Assembly (NCBI RefSeq): GCF_947496985.1
Contig: NZ_CANMEZ010000009.1
Span: 1 to 64,000, forward strand
Reading direction: 5' to 3'
Origin: an uncultured Kordia sp.
GTDB taxonomy: Bacteria; Bacteroidota; Bacteroidia; Flavobacteriales; Flavobacteriaceae
Length of the DNA stretch: 64,000 nt
Under the pieces are notes generated by a model, which searched no databases, was not told the DNA's origin, and worked only from the letters and a program-made list of their open reading frames with translations. This document shows, in pieces, positions 63,139 to 64,000 of the stretch. A program made the position numbers and the translations under genes. Each line of letters begins with the position of its first letter. Positions within the stretch are counted from its first letter, which is position 1.

Positions 63139-63726
63139 TTAGAAAAGATTTGTGCTTTCTGCTATCGCAATAGCTATTTTTTTATAATCGCGGTTTTTGG
63201 CAACTTCTTCTTCTTTAAATACAGATCCTGGAGCCGTTATAACAACAGAATAACCATCCATTTTTATAGAAAGCTCTCTTTTTTTAGCCTTCCAAATAGC
63301 AGCTTTTCCCAAATTAGATACATATTCTGAAGATTTTGACATCTTTTTTTTGAGTTCCCAAGTTTCTTCCCATTTTTCACCTTCTGCGAGTTGATCTTCA
63401 GAGGCAAAAATAGTTCCTGTGAGATAATTGAAATCTCCATCACCTATGTATACAAGAAATCGACAGCTTTTAGACATGAATGTTTTTCCATCATCAGTCA
63501 ATATTTTTGAAGCATCAGGATAGAGTTCTTTTACTTTGTCATTATTGATGTAAGTACATAAATTTTTAGGAAGTGCAGAGAATTCTATTTTGTTTTTTAT
63601 AAAATTTGTATTTACAAAGTTTGTATCTCCTAATTCTGTTCCCACAGCGATGTTTTTGTCTCCAAAACATCCAGTGAGTGAAAAAGATATAGATAATATT
63701 AAAGCAATCAGTTTTATTGTTTTCAT
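63139..63726 (-). CDS. Hypothetical lipoprotein
   Basis: 195 aa. The lipobox is SLTGC (Cys20) after a hydrophobic segment. The mature protein is a small mixed fold with two Cys (FCT-like LCTYIN and SCRFLVYIG) and no recognised family. It starts 7 bp after the stop of a T9SS cargo gene on the same strand, so it is in the same operon. Confidence 0.75.
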   Translation of the reverse strand: MKTIKLIALILSISFSLTGCFGDKNIAVGTELGDTNFVNTNFIKNKIEFSALPKNLCTYINNDKVKELYPDASKILTDDGKTFMSKSCRFLVYIGDGDFNYLTGTIFASEDQLAEGEKWEETWELKKKMSKSSEYVSNLGKAAIWKAKKRELSIKMDGYSVVITAPGSVFKEEEVAKNRDYKKIAIAIAESTNLF

Positions 63727-63733
63727 TGTTATA

Positions 63734-64000
63734 TTAGTTGATGATTAATTTTTTTATTTGAGTTGTGTTATCTGTTTTTATTCGGACAGCATACATTCCG
63801 CTAGCTAAAGTGTTGAGCTGAATTGTTTGAGCATGTGTAGTACCGTTTTTACGACTTAAAATTTGTTTTCCAGACATGTCATAAATTGAAATTTCTTCTA
63901 ATGGAGTTTTAGCACTTATTGTAAAATTATTATTTGCAGGATTTGGATATAAAAGTATTTGGTTTTCATTATTTTGAAAGTCCGTAACCGAAAGCGTTGA
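63734..64000 (-). CDS. T9SS type A cargo, C-terminal part (5' end outside window)
   Basis: The minus-strand frame is open from 64000 to the TAA at 63734-63736, giving 88 residues. They contain LYPNPANNNFTISAKTP, ISIYDMSGKQI, LASGMYAVRI and the end TTQIKKLIIN, a complete type A T9SS sorting domain. The catalytic or binding part of the protein lies upstream of the window, so its function cannot be told. Confidence 0.9.
   Translation of the reverse strand, partial: STLSVTDFQNNENQILLYPNPANNNFTISAKTPLEEISIYDMSGKQILSRKNGTTHAQTIQLNTLASGMYAVRIKTDNTTQIKKLIIN

Overview
The window looks like a chromosomal segment of a marine-type member of the Bacteroidota, family Flavobacteriaceae. The evidence is the visibly AT-rich sequence, four proteins with type IX secretion system (T9SS) C-terminal sorting domains, a PorP/SprF-OmpA pair, PD40 and CHAT/TPR proteins, and promoters of the Bacteroidota form TTG-N19-21-TAnnTTTG. 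The genus cannot be fixed from sequence alone; a Kordia-like organism is only a guess. No prophage, plasmid backbone, rRNA operon or CRISPR array was seen. There is one tRNA gene, tRNA-Gly(TCC).

Layout: 1-7.9 kb is a T9SS adhesin locus, with the 3' part of a giant calcium-binding repeat protein, its PorP/SprF partner and an OmpA-PD40 protein. 8-12.8 kb holds two metallopeptidases, a PD40 protein, two acetyltransferases, the tRNA, an unlisted 50-codon peptide with a double-glycine leader, and PepE. 12.9-22.5 kb is an envelope/export block: an M1 peptidase, TatA, a PAP2 phosphatase, a secreted subtilase and a 1052-aa T9SS cargo. 22.6-26 kb has an O-methyltransferase and the kynU-kmo pair. 26-32.5 kb is a run of minus-strand envelope and unknown genes. 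32.7-35.5 kb is a LytS/LytTR two-component operon with an esterase gene between kinase and regulator. 35.5-38 kb is a compact DNA-alkylation-repair operon in which Ada is split over two genes. 38-42.6 kb is a string of small minus-strand genes (azoreductase, Crp/Fnr, DinB, nucleotidyltransferase, HAD, thioredoxin).

42.6-50 kb is the most structured part. It has a 42-bp minisatellite, several copies of a palindrome with core TCGAGCGCAGTCGAGA, and a GIY-YIG nuclease gene broken by one stop codon and bracketed by two palindrome copies. Interleaved with these are lower kynurenine-pathway genes: RidA-type deaminase, semialdehyde dehydrogenase, SDR and an ACMSD-type decarboxylase. Together with kynU-kmo 20 kb upstream they suggest tryptophan/kynurenine catabolism through 2-aminomuconate. 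The ring-opening 3-hydroxyanthranilate dioxygenase is not in the window.

50-64 kb has membrane proteins, a POT peptide transporter, a T9SS-secreted N-formylglutamate amidohydrolase-like protein, a methyltransferase, a cysteine-free CdsZ/DUF164 protein with its Nif3-family neighbour, LpxK, a membrane-anchored TPR-CHAT protein, a lipoprotein, and the 3' end of another T9SS cargo running off the window.

The best candidates for something undescribed are the palindrome-flanked GIY-YIG element (43.8-44.3 kb), the orphan double-glycine peptide (11.86-12.01 kb), the split-Ada/2OG-oxygenase/AlkB operon, and the exact 231-bp repeat array of the adhesin.
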